A stretch of 64,000 nt of DNA from Hydractinia symbiolongicarpus (taxonomy: Eukaryota > Cnidaria > Hydrozoa > Anthoathecata > Hydractiniidae): the NCBI RefSeq assembly GCF_029227915.1, contig NC_079878.1:31027501-31091500 (forward strand). The letters run 5' to 3'. The notes beneath the pieces are model-generated. The model was not told the origin of the DNA and ran no database searches. It saw nothing but the letters and a program-made list of their open reading frames with translations. Below, in pieces: positions 52,937-64,000 of the stretch. The translations under genes were made by a program, and so were the position numbers. The stretch's first letter is position 1; every line of letters starts with the position of its first letter.

Positions 52937-55900
52937 ATCATTTTTGATGAGACTCTGAATAAAAGAAGTTTAATCGCCGACAAACGAAAACCCGCGAATT
53001 CCCGTAAATCCTGGACTCGGCCCGTATAGTCAAAAGTATACAAAGAAAATACCCAGGGAGTAAACACATTTCCCGAACGATTTTTTAAATTATTTTTACA
53101 CCACTAAAACCCATGAGACTTGTAGTTTTCAGGAATGTTTTCATTTTTGATGAGACGCTTAATGAAAGAAGTTTAATCACCGGCAAACGAAAACCCGCGA
53201 TTTCCCGTAAATCCCGGGCTTGGCCCGTATAGTCGAATGTATACAAAAAAAGTACCCTGTGAGTAAACTCATTTCCCGAACGATTTTTTAAATTATTTTT
53301 TCACCTCTAAAACGCATGAGACTTGTAGTTTTCAGGAATGTTTTCATTTTTGATGAGACGCTTAATGAAAGAAGTTTAATCGCCGGCAAATGAAAACCCG
53401 CGATTTCCCGTAAATCCCGGGCTTGGCCCGTATAGTCGAATGTATGCAAAAAAAAGTACCCTGTGAGTAAACTCAATTCCCGAACGATTTTTTAAATTAT
53501 TTTTTCACCACTAAAACGCATGAGACTTGTAGTTTTCAAAAATGTTTTCATTTTTGATGAGACGCTGAATAAAAGAAGTTTAATCGCCGGCAAACGAAAA
53601 CCCGCGAATTCCCGTAAATCCTGGACTCGGCCCGTATAGTCAAAAGTATACAAAGAAAATACCCAGGGAGTAAACACATTTCCCGAACGATTTTTTGAAT
53701 TATTTTTTCACCACTAAGACGCATGAGACTTGTAGTTTTCAGGAATGTTTTCATTTTTGATGAGACGCTTAATGAAAGAAGTTTAATCACCGGCAAACAA
53801 AAACCCGCGATTTCCCGTGAATCCCGGGCTTGGCCCGTATAGTCAAATGTATACAAAAAAAGTACCCTGTGAGTAAACTCATTTCCGAACGATTTTTTAA
53901 ATTATTTTTTCACCACTAAAACGCATGAGACTTGTAGTTTTCAAAAATGTTTTCATTTTTGATGAGACGCTGAATAAAAGAAGTTTAATCGCCGGCAAAC
54001 GAAAACCCGCGATTTCCCTTAAATCCCGTGCTTGGCCCGTATAGTCGAGTATATACAAAAAAGGACCCAGTGAGTAAACTCATGTCCAGAACGATTTTTT
54101 AAATTATCTTTTAACCACTAAAACGCATGAGACTTGTAGTTTTCAAAAATGTTTTCATTTTTGATGACACTCTGAATAAAAGAAGTTTAATCGCCGGCAA
54201 ACGAAAACCCGCGCATTCCCGTAAATCCTGGACTCGGCCCGTATAGTCAAAAGTATACAAAGAAAATACCCAGGGAGTAAACACATTTCCCGAACGATTT
54301 TTTAAATTATTTTTTCACCACTAAAACGCATGAGACTTGTAGTTTTCAGGAATGTTTTGATTTTTGATGAGACGCTTAATGAAAGAAGTTTAATCACCGG
54401 CAAACGAAAACCCGCGATTTCCCGTAAATCCCGGGCTTGGCCCGTATAGTCGAATGTATACAAAAAAAGTACCCTGTGAGTAAACTCATTTCCCGAACGA
54501 TTTTTTAAATTATTTTTTCACCACTAAAACGCATGAGACTTGTAGTTTTCAAAAATGTTTTCATTTTTGATGAGACGCTGAATAAAAGAAGTTTAATCGC
54601 CGGCAAACAAAAAACCGCGATTTCCCTTAAATCCCGTGCTTGGCCCGTATAGTCGAGTATATACAAAGAAAATACCCAGGGAGTAAACACATTTCCCGAA
54701 CGATTTTTTAAATTATTTTTTCATCACTAAAACGCATTAGACTTGTAGTTTTCAAAAATGTTTTTATTTTTGATGAGACGCTGAATAAAAGAAGTTTAAT
54801 CGCCGGCAAACGAAAACCCGCGATTTCCCGTAAATCCCGTGCTTGGCTCGTATAGTCGAGTATATACAAAGAAAGTACCCTGTGAGTAAACTCCTTTCCA
54901 GAACGATTTTTAAATTATTTTTTCACCACTAAAACGCATGAGACTTGTAGTTTTCAAAAATGTTTTCATTTTTGATGAGACGCTGAATAAAAGAAGTTTA
55001 ATCGCCGGGAAACGAAAACCCGCGATTTCCCTTAAATCCCGTGCTTGGCCCCTATAGTCGAGTATATACAAAGAAAGTACCCTGTGAGTAAACTCCTTTC
55101 CAGAACGATTTTTTAAATTATTTTTTCACCACTAAAACACATGAGACTTGTAGTTTTCAAAAATGTTTTCATTTTTGATGAGACGCTGAATAAAAGAAGT
55201 TTAATCGCCGTGAAACGAAAACCCGCGATTTCCCGTAAATCCCGGACTCGGCCCGTATAGTCAAAAGTACACAAAGAAAATACCCAAGGAGTAAACTCAT
55301 TTTCCGAACGATTTTTTAAATTATTTTTTCACCACTAAAACGTAAGAGACTTGTAGTTTTCAAAAATGTTTTCATTTTTGATGAGACGCTGAATAAAAGA
55401 AGTTTAATCGCCGGCAAACGAATACCCGCGATTTCCCTTAAATCCTGGGCTCGGCCCGTACAGTCAAAAGTATACAAAGAAAGTACCCTGCGAGTAAACT
55501 CATTTCCAGAACGATTTTTTAAATTATCTTTTCACCACTAAAACGCACGAAACTTGTAGTTTTCAAAAATGTTTTCATTTTTGATGAGACGCTGAATAAA
55601 AGAAGTTTAATTGCCGGCAAACGAAAACCCGCGAATTCCCGTAAATCCCGGAATCGGCCCGTATAGTCAAAAGTATACAAAAAAAATACGCAGGGAGTAA
55701 ACTCAATTCCAGAACGATTTTTTAAATAATCTTTTCACCACTAAAACGTATGAGACTTGTAGTTTTCAAAAATGTTTTCATTTTTGATGAGACGCTGAAT
55801 AAAAGATGTTTAATCGCCGGCAAACGAAAACCCGCGATTTCCCCTAAATCCCGGACTCGGCCCGTATAGTCAAAAGTATACAAAGAAAGTACCCAGGGAG

Positions 55901-55979
55901 TAAACTCATTTCCCGAACGATTTTTTAAATTATTTTTTCACCTCTAAAACGCATGAGACTTGTAGTTTTCAGGAATGTT

Positions 55980-56145
55980 TTCATTTTTGATGAGACGCTT
56001 AATGAAAGAAGTTTAATCGCCGGCAAACGAAAACCCGCGATTTCCCTAAAAAAAGTACCCTGTGAGTAAACTCATTTCTCGAACGATTTTTTAAATTATT
56101 TTTTCAACACTAAAACGCATGAGACTTGTAGTTTTCAAAAATGTT
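55980..56145. repeat. Short satellite monomer (166 bp, 37-bp internal deletion)
   Basis: This is the third copy of the deletion in class B context, followed by the GTTATCATTTTTG variant as in the first two. Confidence 0.88.
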
Positions 56146-58139
56146 ATCATTTTTGATGAGACTCTGAATAAAAGAAGTTTAATCGCCGGCAAACGAAAAC
56201 CCGCGAATTCCCGTAAATCCTGGACTCGGCCCGTATAGTCAAAAGTATACAAAGAAAATACCCAGGGAGTAAACACATTTCCCGAACGATTTTTTAAATT
56301 ATTTTTACACCACTAAAACGCATGAGACTTGTAGTTTTCAGGAATGTTTTCATTTTTGATGAGACGCTTAATGAAAGAAGTTTAATCACCGGCAATCGAA
56401 AACCCGCGATTTCCCGTAAATCCCGGGCTTGGCCCGTATAGTCAAATGTATACAAAAAAAGTACCCTGTGAGTAAACTCATTTCCGAACGATTTTTTAAA
56501 TTATTTTTTCACCACTAAAACGCATGAGACTTGTAGTTTTCAAAAATGTTTTCATTTTTGATGAGACGCTTAATGAAAGAAGTTTAATCACCGGCAATCG
56601 AAAACCCGCGATTTCCCGTAAATCCCGGGCTTGGCCCGTATAGTCAAATGTATACAAAAAAAGTACCCTGTGAGTAAACTCATTTCCGAACGATTTTTTA
56701 AATTATTTTTTCACCACTAAAACGCATGAGACTTGTAGTTTTCAAAAATGTTTTCATTTTTGATGAGACGCTGAATAAAAGAAGTTTAATCGCCGGCAAA
56801 CGAAAACCCGTGATTTCCCTTAAATCCCGTGCTTGGCCCGTATAGTCGAGTATATACCAAAAAGGACCCAGTGAGTAAACTCATGTCCAGAACGATTTTT
56901 TAAATTATCTTTTAACCACTAAAACGCATGAGACTTGTAGTTTTCAAAAATGTTTTCATTTTTGATGACACTCTGAATAAAAGAAGTTTAATCGCCGGCA
57001 AACGAAAACCCGCGAATTCCCGTAAATCCTGGACTCGGCCCGTATAGTCAAAAGTATACAAAGAAAATACCCAGGGAGTAAACACATTTCCCGAACGATT
57101 TTTTAAATTATTTTTTCACCACTAAAACGCATGAGACTTGTAGTTTTTAGGAATGTTTTGATTTTTGATGAGACGCTTAATGAAAGAAGTTTAATCACCG
57201 GCAAACGAAAACCCGCGATTTCCCGTAAATCCCGGGCTTGGCCCGTATAGTCGAATGTATACAAAAAAAGTACCCTGTGAGTAAACTCATTTCCCGAACG
57301 ATTTTTTAAATTATTTTTTCACCACTAAAACGCATGAGACTTGTAGTTTTCAAAAATGTTTTCAATTTTGATGAGACGCTGAATAAAAGAAGTTTAATCG
57401 CCGGCAAACGAAAACCCGCGATTTCCCTTAAATCCCGTGCTTGGCCCGTATAGTCGAGTATATACAAAAAAGGACCCAGTGAGTAAACTCATTTCCAGAA
57501 CGATTTTTTAAATTATTTTTTCACCACTAAAACGCATGAGACTTGTAGTTTTCAAAAATGTTTTCATTTTTGATGACACTCTGAATAAAAGAAGTTTAAT
57601 CACCGGCAAACGAAAACCCGCGATTTCCTGTAAATCCCGGGCTTGGCCCGTATAGTCGAATGTATACAAAAAAAGTACCCTGTGAGTAAATTCATTTCCG
57701 AACGATTTTTTAAATTATTTTTTCACCACTAAAACGCATGAGACTTGTAGTTTTCAAAAATGTTTTCATTTTTGATGACACTCTGAATAAAAGAAGTTTA
57801 ATCACCGGCAAACGAAAACCCGCGATTTCCTGTAAATCCCGGGCTTGGCCCGTATAGTCGAATGTATACAAAAAAAGTACCCTGTGAGTAAATTCATTTC
57901 CGAACGATTTTTTAAATTATTTTTTCACCACTAAAACGCATGAGACTTGTAGTTTTCAAAAATGTTTTCATTTTTGATGAGACGCTGAATAAAAGAAGTT
58001 TAATCGCCGGCAAACGAAAACCCGCGAATTCCCGTAAATCCTGGACTCGGCCCGTATAGTCAAAAGTATACAAAGAAAATACCCAGGGAGTAAACACATT
58101 TCCCGAACGATTTTTTAAATTATTTTTTCACCACTAAAA

Positions 58140-61100
58140 CGCATGAGACTTGTAGTTTTTAGGAATGTTTTGATTTTTGATGAGACGCTTAATGAAAGAA
58201 GTTTAATCACCGGCAAACGAAAACCCGCGATTTCCCGTAAATCCCGGGCTTGGCCCGTATAGTCGAATGTATACAAAAAAAGTACCCTGTGAGTAAACTC
58301 ATTTCCCGAACGATTTTTTAAATTATTTTTTCACCACTAAAACGCATGAGACTTGTAGTTTTCAAAAATGTTTTCAATTTTGATGAGACGCTGAATAAAA
58401 GAAGTTTAATCGCCGGCAAACGAAAACCCGCGATTTCCCTTAAATCCCGTGCTTGGCCCGTATAGTCGAGTATATACAAAAAAGGACCCAGTGAGTAAAC
58501 TCATTTCCAGAACGATTTTTTAAATTATTTTTTCACCACTAAAACGCATGAGACTTGTAGTTTTCAAAAATGTTTTCATTTTTGATGACACTCTGAATAA
58601 AAGAAGTTTAATCACCGGCAAACGAAAACCCGCGATTTCCTGTAAATCCCGGGCTTGGCCCGTATAGTCGAATGTATACAAAAAAAGTACCCTGTGAGTA
58701 AATTCATTTCCGAACGATTTTTTAAATTATTTTTTCACCACTAAAACGCATGAGACTTGTAGTTTTCAAAAATGTTTTCATTTTTGATGAGACGCTGAAT
58801 AAAAGAAGTTTAATCGCCGGCAAACGAAAACCCGCGATTTCCCTTAAATCCCGTGCTTGGCCCGTATAGTCGAGTATATACAAAAAAGGACCCAGTGAGT
58901 AAACTCATGTCCAGAACGATTTTTTAAATTATCTTTTAACCACTAAAACGCATGAGACTTGTAGTTTTCAAAAATGTTTTCATTTTTGATGACACTCTGA
59001 ATAAAAGAAGTTTAATCGCCGGCAAACGAAAACCCGCGAATTCCCGTAAATCCTGGACTCGGCCCGTATAGTCAAAAGTATACAAAGAAAATACCCAGGG
59101 AGTAAACACATTTCCCGAACGATTTTTTAAATTATTTTTTCACCACTAAAACGCATGAGACTTGTAGTTTTCAGGAATGTTTTGATTTTTGATGAGACGC
59201 TTAATGAAAGAAGTTTAATCACCGGCAAACGAAAACCCGCGATTTCCCGTAAATCCCGGGCTTGGCCCGTATAGTCGAATGTATACAAAAAAAGTACCCT
59301 GTGAGTAAACTCATTTCCCGAAAGATTTTTTAAATTATTTTTTCACCACTAAAACGCATGAGACTTGTAGTTTTCAAAAATGTTTTCATTTTTGATGAGA
59401 CGCTGAATAAAAGAAGTTTAATCGCCGGCAAACGAAAACCCGCGATTTCCCTTAAATCCCGTGCTTGGCCCGTATAGTCGAGTATATACAAAGAAAATAC
59501 CAAGGGAGTAAACACATTTCCCGAACGATTTTTTAAATTATTTTTTCATCACTAAAACGCATTAGACTTGTAGTTTTCAAAAATGTTTTTATTTTTGATG
59601 AGACGCTGAATAAAAGAAGTTTAATCGCCGGCAAACGAAAACCCGCGATTTCCCGTAAATCCCGTGCTTGGCTCGTATAGTCGAGTATATACAAAGAAAG
59701 TACCCTGTGAGTAAACTCCTTTCCAGAACGATTTTTTAAATTATTTTTTCACCACTAAAACGCATAAGACTTGTAGTTTTCAAAAATGTTTTCATTTTTG
59801 ATGAGACGCTTAATGAAAGAAGTTTAATCACCGGCAAACGAAAACCCGCGATTTCCCGTAAATCCCGGGCTTGGCCCGTATAGTCGAATGTATACAAAAA
59901 AAGTACCCTGTGAGTAAACTCATTTCCCGAACGATTTTTTAAATTATTTTTTCACCACTAAAACGCATGAGACTTGTAGTTTTCAAAAATGTTTTCATTT
60001 TTGATGAGACGCTGAATAAAAGAAGTTTAATCGCCGGCAAACGAAAACCCGCGATTTCCCTTAAATCCCGTGCTTGGCCCGTATAGTCGAGTATATACAA
60101 AGAAAATACCAAGGGAGTAAACACATTTCCCGAACGATTTTTTAAATTATTTTTTCATCACTAAAACGCATTAGACTTGTAGTTTTCAAAAATGTTTTTA
60201 TTTTTGATGAGACGCTGAATAAAAGAAGTTTAATCGCCGGCAAACGAAAACCCGCGATTTCCCTAAAAAAAGTACCCTGTGAGTAAACTCAATTCCCGAA
60301 CGATTTTTTAAATTATTTTTTCACCACTAAAACGCATGAGACTTGTAGTTTTCAAAAATGTTTTCATTTTTGATGAGACGCTGAATAAAAGAAGTTTAAT
60401 CGCCGGCAAACGAAAACCCGCGAATTCCCGTAAATCCTGGACTCGGCCCGTATAGTCAAAAGTATACAAAGAAAATACCCAGGGAGTAAACACATTTCCC
60501 GAACGATTTTTTGAATTATTTTTTCACCACTAAAACGCATGAGACTTGTAGTTTTCAGGAATGTTTTCATTTTTGATGAGACGCTTAATGAAAGAAGTTT
60601 AATCACCGGCAAACGAAAACCCGCGATTTCCCGTGAATCCCGGGCTTGGCCCGTATAGTCAAATGTATACAAAAAAAGTACCCTGTGAGTAAACTCATTT
60701 CCGAACGATTTTTTAAATTATTTTTTCACCACTAAAACGCATGAGACTTGTAGTTTTCAAAAATGTCTTCATTTTTGATGAGACGCTGAATAAAAGAAGT
60801 TTAATCGCCGGCAAACGAAAACCCGTGATTTCCCTTAAATCCCGTGCTTGGCCCGTATAGTCGAGTATATACCAAAAAGGACCCAGTGAGTAAACTCATG
60901 TCCAGAACGATTTTTTAAATTATCTTTTAACCACTAAAACGCATGAGACTTGTAGTTTTCAAAAATGTTTTCATTTTTGATGACACTCTGAATAAAAGAA
61001 GTTTAATCGCCGGCAAACGAAAACCCGCGAATTCCCGTAAATCCTGGACTCGGCCCGTATAGTCAAAAGTATACAAAGAAAATACCCAGGGAGTAAACAC

Positions 61101-64000
61101 ATTTCCCGAACGATTTTTTAAATTATTTTTTCACCACTAAAACGCATGAGACTTGTAGTTTTTAGGAATGTTTTGATTTTTGATGAGACGCTTAATGAAA
61201 GAAGTTTAATCACCGGCAAACGAAAACCCGCGATTTCCTGTAAATCCCGGGCTTGGCCCGTATAGTCGAATGTATACAAAAAAAGTACCCTGTGAGTAAA
61301 CTCATTTCCCGAACGATTTTTAAATTATTTTTTCACCACTAAAACGCATGAGACTTGTAGTTTTCAAAAATGTTTTCAATTTTGATGAGACGCTGAATAA
61401 AAGAAGTTTAATCGCCGCAAACGAAAACCCGCGATTTCCCTTAAATCCCGTGCTTGGCCCGTATAGTCGAGTATATACAAAAAAGGACCCAGTGAGTAAA
61501 CTCATTTCCAGAACGATTTTTTAAATTATTTTTTCACCACTAAAACGCATGAGACTTGTAGTTTTCAAAAATGTTTTCATTTTTGATGACACTCTGAATA
61601 AAAGAAGTTTAATCACCGGCAAACGAAAACCCGCGATTTCCTGTAAATCCCGGGCTTGGCCCGTATAGTCGAATGTATACAAAAAAAGTACCCTGTGAGT
61701 AAATTCATTTCCGAACGATTTTTTAAATTATTTTTTCACCACTAAAACGCATGAGACTTGTAGTTTTCAAAAATGTTTTCATTTTTGATGAGACGCTGAA
61801 TAAAAGAAGTTTAATCGCCGGCAAACGAAAACCCGCGATTTCCCTTAAATCCCGTGCTTGGCCCGTATAGTCGAGTATATACAAAAAAGGACCCAGTGAG
61901 TAAACTCATGTCCAGAACGATTTTTTAAATTATCTTTTAACCACTAAAACGCATGAGACTTGTAGTTTTCAAAAATGTTTTCATTTTTGATGAAACTCTG
62001 AATAAAAGAAGTTTAATCGCCGGCAAACGAAAACCCGCGAATTCCCGTAAATCCTGGACTCGGCCCGTATAGTCAAAAGTATACAAAGAAAATACCCAGG
62101 GAGTAAACACATTTCCCGAACGATTTTTTAAATTATTTTTTCACCACTAAAACGCATGAGACTTGTAGTTTTCAGGAATGTTTTGATTTTTGATGAGACG
62201 CTTAATGAAAGAAGTTTAATCACCGGCAAACGAAAACCCGCGATTTCCCGTAAATCCCGGGCTTGGCCCGTATAGTCGAATGTATACAAAAAAAGTACCC
62301 TGTGAGTAAACTCATTTCCCGAAAGATTTTTTAAATTATTTTTTCACCACTAAAACGCATGAGACTTGTAGTTTTCAAAAATGTTTTCATTTTTGATGAG
62401 ACGCTGAATAAAAGAAGTTTAATCGCCGGCAAACGAAAACCCGCGATTTCCCTTAAATCCCGTGCTTGGCCCGTATAGTCGAGTATATACAAAGAAAATA
62501 CCAAGGGAGTAAACACATTTCCCGAACGATTTTTTAAATTATTTTTTCATCACTAAAACGCATTAGACTTGTAGTTTTCAAAAATGTTTTTATTTTTGAT
62601 GAGACGCTGAATAAAAGAAGTTTAATCGCCGGCAAACGAAAACCCGCGATTTCCCGTAAATCCCGTGCTTGGCTCGTATAGTCGAGTATATACAAAGAAA
62701 GTACCCTGTGAGTAAACTCCTTTCCAGAACGATTTTTTAAATTATTTTTTCACCACTAAAACGCATGAGACTTGTAGTTTTCAAAAATGTTTTCATTTTT
62801 GATGAGACGCTTAATGAAAGAAGTTTAATCACCGGCAAACGAAAACCCGCGATTTCCCGTAAATCCCGGGCTTGGCCCGTATAGTCGAATGTATACAAAA
62901 AAAGTACCCTGTGAGTAAACTCATTTCCCGAACGATTTTTTAAATTATTTTTTCACCACTAAAACGCATGAGACTTGTAGTTTTCAAAAATGTTTTCATT
63001 TTTGATGAGACGCTGAATAAAAGAAGTTTAATCGCCGGCAAACGAAAACCCGCGATTTCCCTTAAATCCCGTGCTTGGCCCGTATAGTCGAGTATATACA
63101 AAGAAAATACCAAGGGAGTAAACACATTTCCCGAACGATTTTTTAAATTATTTTTTCATCACTAAAACGCATTAGACTTGTAGTTTTCAAAAATGTTTTT
63201 ATTTTTGATGAGACGCTGAATAAAAGAAGTTTAATCGCCGGCAAACGAAAACCCGCGATTTCCCGTAAATCCCGTGCTTGGCTCGTATAGTCGAGTATAT
63301 ACAAAGAAAGTACCCTGTGAGTAAACTCCTTTCCAGAACGATTTTTTAAATTATTTTTTCACCACTAAAACGCATGAGACTTGTAGTTTTCAAAAATGTT
63401 TTCATTTTTGATGAGACGCTGAATAAAAGAAGTTTAATCGCCGGGAAACGAAAACCCGCGATTTCCCTTAAATCCCGTGCTTGGTCCCTATAGTCGAGTA
63501 TATACAAAGAAAGTACCCTGTGAGTAAACTCCTTTCCAGAACGATTTTTTAAATTATTTTTTCACCACTAAAACGCATGAGACTTGTAGTTTTCAAAAAT
63601 GTTTTCATTTTTGATGAGACGCTGAATAAAAGAAGTTTAATCGCCGTGAAACGAAAACCCGCGATTTCCCGTAAATCCCGGACTCGGCCCGTATAGTCAA
63701 AAGTACACAAAGAAAATACCCAAGGAGTAAACTCATTTCCCGAACGATTTTTTAAATTATTTTTTCACCACTAAAACGTAAGAGACTTGTAGTTTTCAAA
63801 AATGTTTTCATTTTTGATGAGACGCTGAATAAAAGAAGTTTAATCGCCGGCAAACGAATACCCGCGATTTCCCGTAAATCCTGGGCTCGGCCCGTATAGT
63901 CAAAAGTATACAAAGAAAGTACCCTGCGAGTAAACTCATTTCCAGAACGATTTTTTAAATTATCTTTTCACCACTAAAACGCACGAAACTTGTAGTTTTC
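58140..64000. repeat. 203-bp satellite array, about 2.05 kb block duplicated 3.0 kb apart
   Basis: The segment at about 58.14-60.19 kb is repeated at about 61.14-63.19 kb with an offset of 3,001-3,002 bp. The order of TTTTCAATTTTGATG, GATGACACTC and CATCACTAAAACG variants is the same. One copy has a 1-bp loss (GCCGCAAACG near 61,416) and one base change (GATGAAACTC near 61,990). Within each copy a three-monomer unit of 609 bp repeats (59,330 and 59,939; 62,331 and 62,940). The window ends inside a monomer, so the array continues. I see no gene here. Confidence 0.88.
60197..60362. repeat. Short satellite monomer at a recombination junction (37-bp deletion)
   Basis: The deletion junction is the same as in the three earlier short monomers, but the context differs. 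The left part matches the monomer at about 63.2 kb (GTTTTTATTTTTGATG, class A). The right part (AAACTCAATTCCCGAACG) matches the segment from about 53.46 kb. It therefore looks like a chimera formed at this junction. Confidence 0.85.

Larger units (their letters stand above)
47866..58139. repeat. 203-bp satellite array with deletion-bearing monomers and 3-monomer units
   Basis: A 608-bp three-monomer unit is repeated near 51,038 and 51,646. Three short monomers with a shared 36-37 bp deletion occur at 49.2, 52.8 and 56.0 kb, each followed by a monomer with the rare GTTATCATTTTTG variant. They therefore mark three copies of one larger segment. Variants with TTTTAACCACTAAAACG and GATGACACTCTG appear from about 54 kb. 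I see no gene here. Confidence 0.88.

Noticed and set aside
1-64000. Dozens of 61-102-codon open frames on both strands, many nearly identical.
   Set aside because: They all lie in the satellite. The monomer is 203 bp, not a multiple of three, so any frame shifts at each monomer. They are repeated because the DNA is repeated, and many sibling monomers have stops in the same frame.
1-64000. Possible hammerhead ribozyme: TTGATGA followed later by CGAAAAC in each monomer.
   Set aside because: The catalytic core needs C before TGANGA, and T is present here. I find no stem II pairing between the two motifs, so no functional fold is supported.
1-64000. AATAAA in class A monomers and TATATAC in GTCGAGTATATAC variants as polyadenylation or promoter signals.
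   Set aside because: They are short AT-rich matches in every repeat with no gene to serve. They could matter for satellite transcription but nothing in the sequence shows it.
1-64000. CRISPR-like regular repetition.
   Set aside because: There are no unique spacers; the whole 203-bp unit repeats, as in eukaryotic satellite DNA.

Overview
This 64 kb window is almost entirely one tandem satellite DNA. A monomer of about 203 bp (roughly 310 copies, all in one orientation) runs from the first base to the last. Its only interruption is a 1,069-bp inserted mobile element at 14,111-15,179. I see no rRNA, tRNA, CRISPR, operon or conventional intact gene. A long satellite with higher-order repeat (HOR) structure plus a cut-and-paste DNA transposon points to a eukaryotic nuclear genome. 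The insert carries an open frame resembling the HIRAN-like proteins that are common in invertebrate animals, so I lean towards an invertebrate, possibly a cnidarian; this is a weak inference.

Satellite. A typical monomer is 37% G+C by hand count. It has a GC-rich core (about 60% over 50 bp, containing GCCGGCAAACG and CCCGTAAATCCCGG) and an AT-rich remainder with repeated A and T runs. It holds about 13 CpG dinucleotides where about 7 are expected. Variants recur in fixed order, giving a patchwork of HOR blocks: 4-mers (1-3.0 kb and 7.6-9.2 kb), 5-mers of 1,013 bp (3.0-7.4 kb), 6-mers of 1,216-1,217 bp (17.7-22.1 kb), mixed 3-mer to 9-mer spacings (25-33 kb), 7-mers of 1,421-1,422 bp and one 8-mer of 1,623 bp (40-46.7 kb), and 3-mers of about 608 bp (51-63 kb). 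A second monomer class, marked by TTTTCAGGAATG, is absent before about 11.35 kb and common in much of the later array.

Insertion. The element has 24-bp imperfect terminal inverted repeats, a 4-bp GTAC target duplication, 17-bp subterminal tandem repeats built on AATAAGCGCCGC, and two strong hairpins or palindromes. A paralogous empty site lies at about 26.33 kb. On the minus strand the element carries a 237-codon open frame with no initiating ATG. Its two ends match the two halves of a HIRAN-like domain, separated by about 105 Lys/Glu/Ser/Thr-rich residues. No transposase is visible, so the element looks non-autonomous and may carry a captured exon.

The many 61-102-codon frames across the array are by-products of the repeat, not genes.
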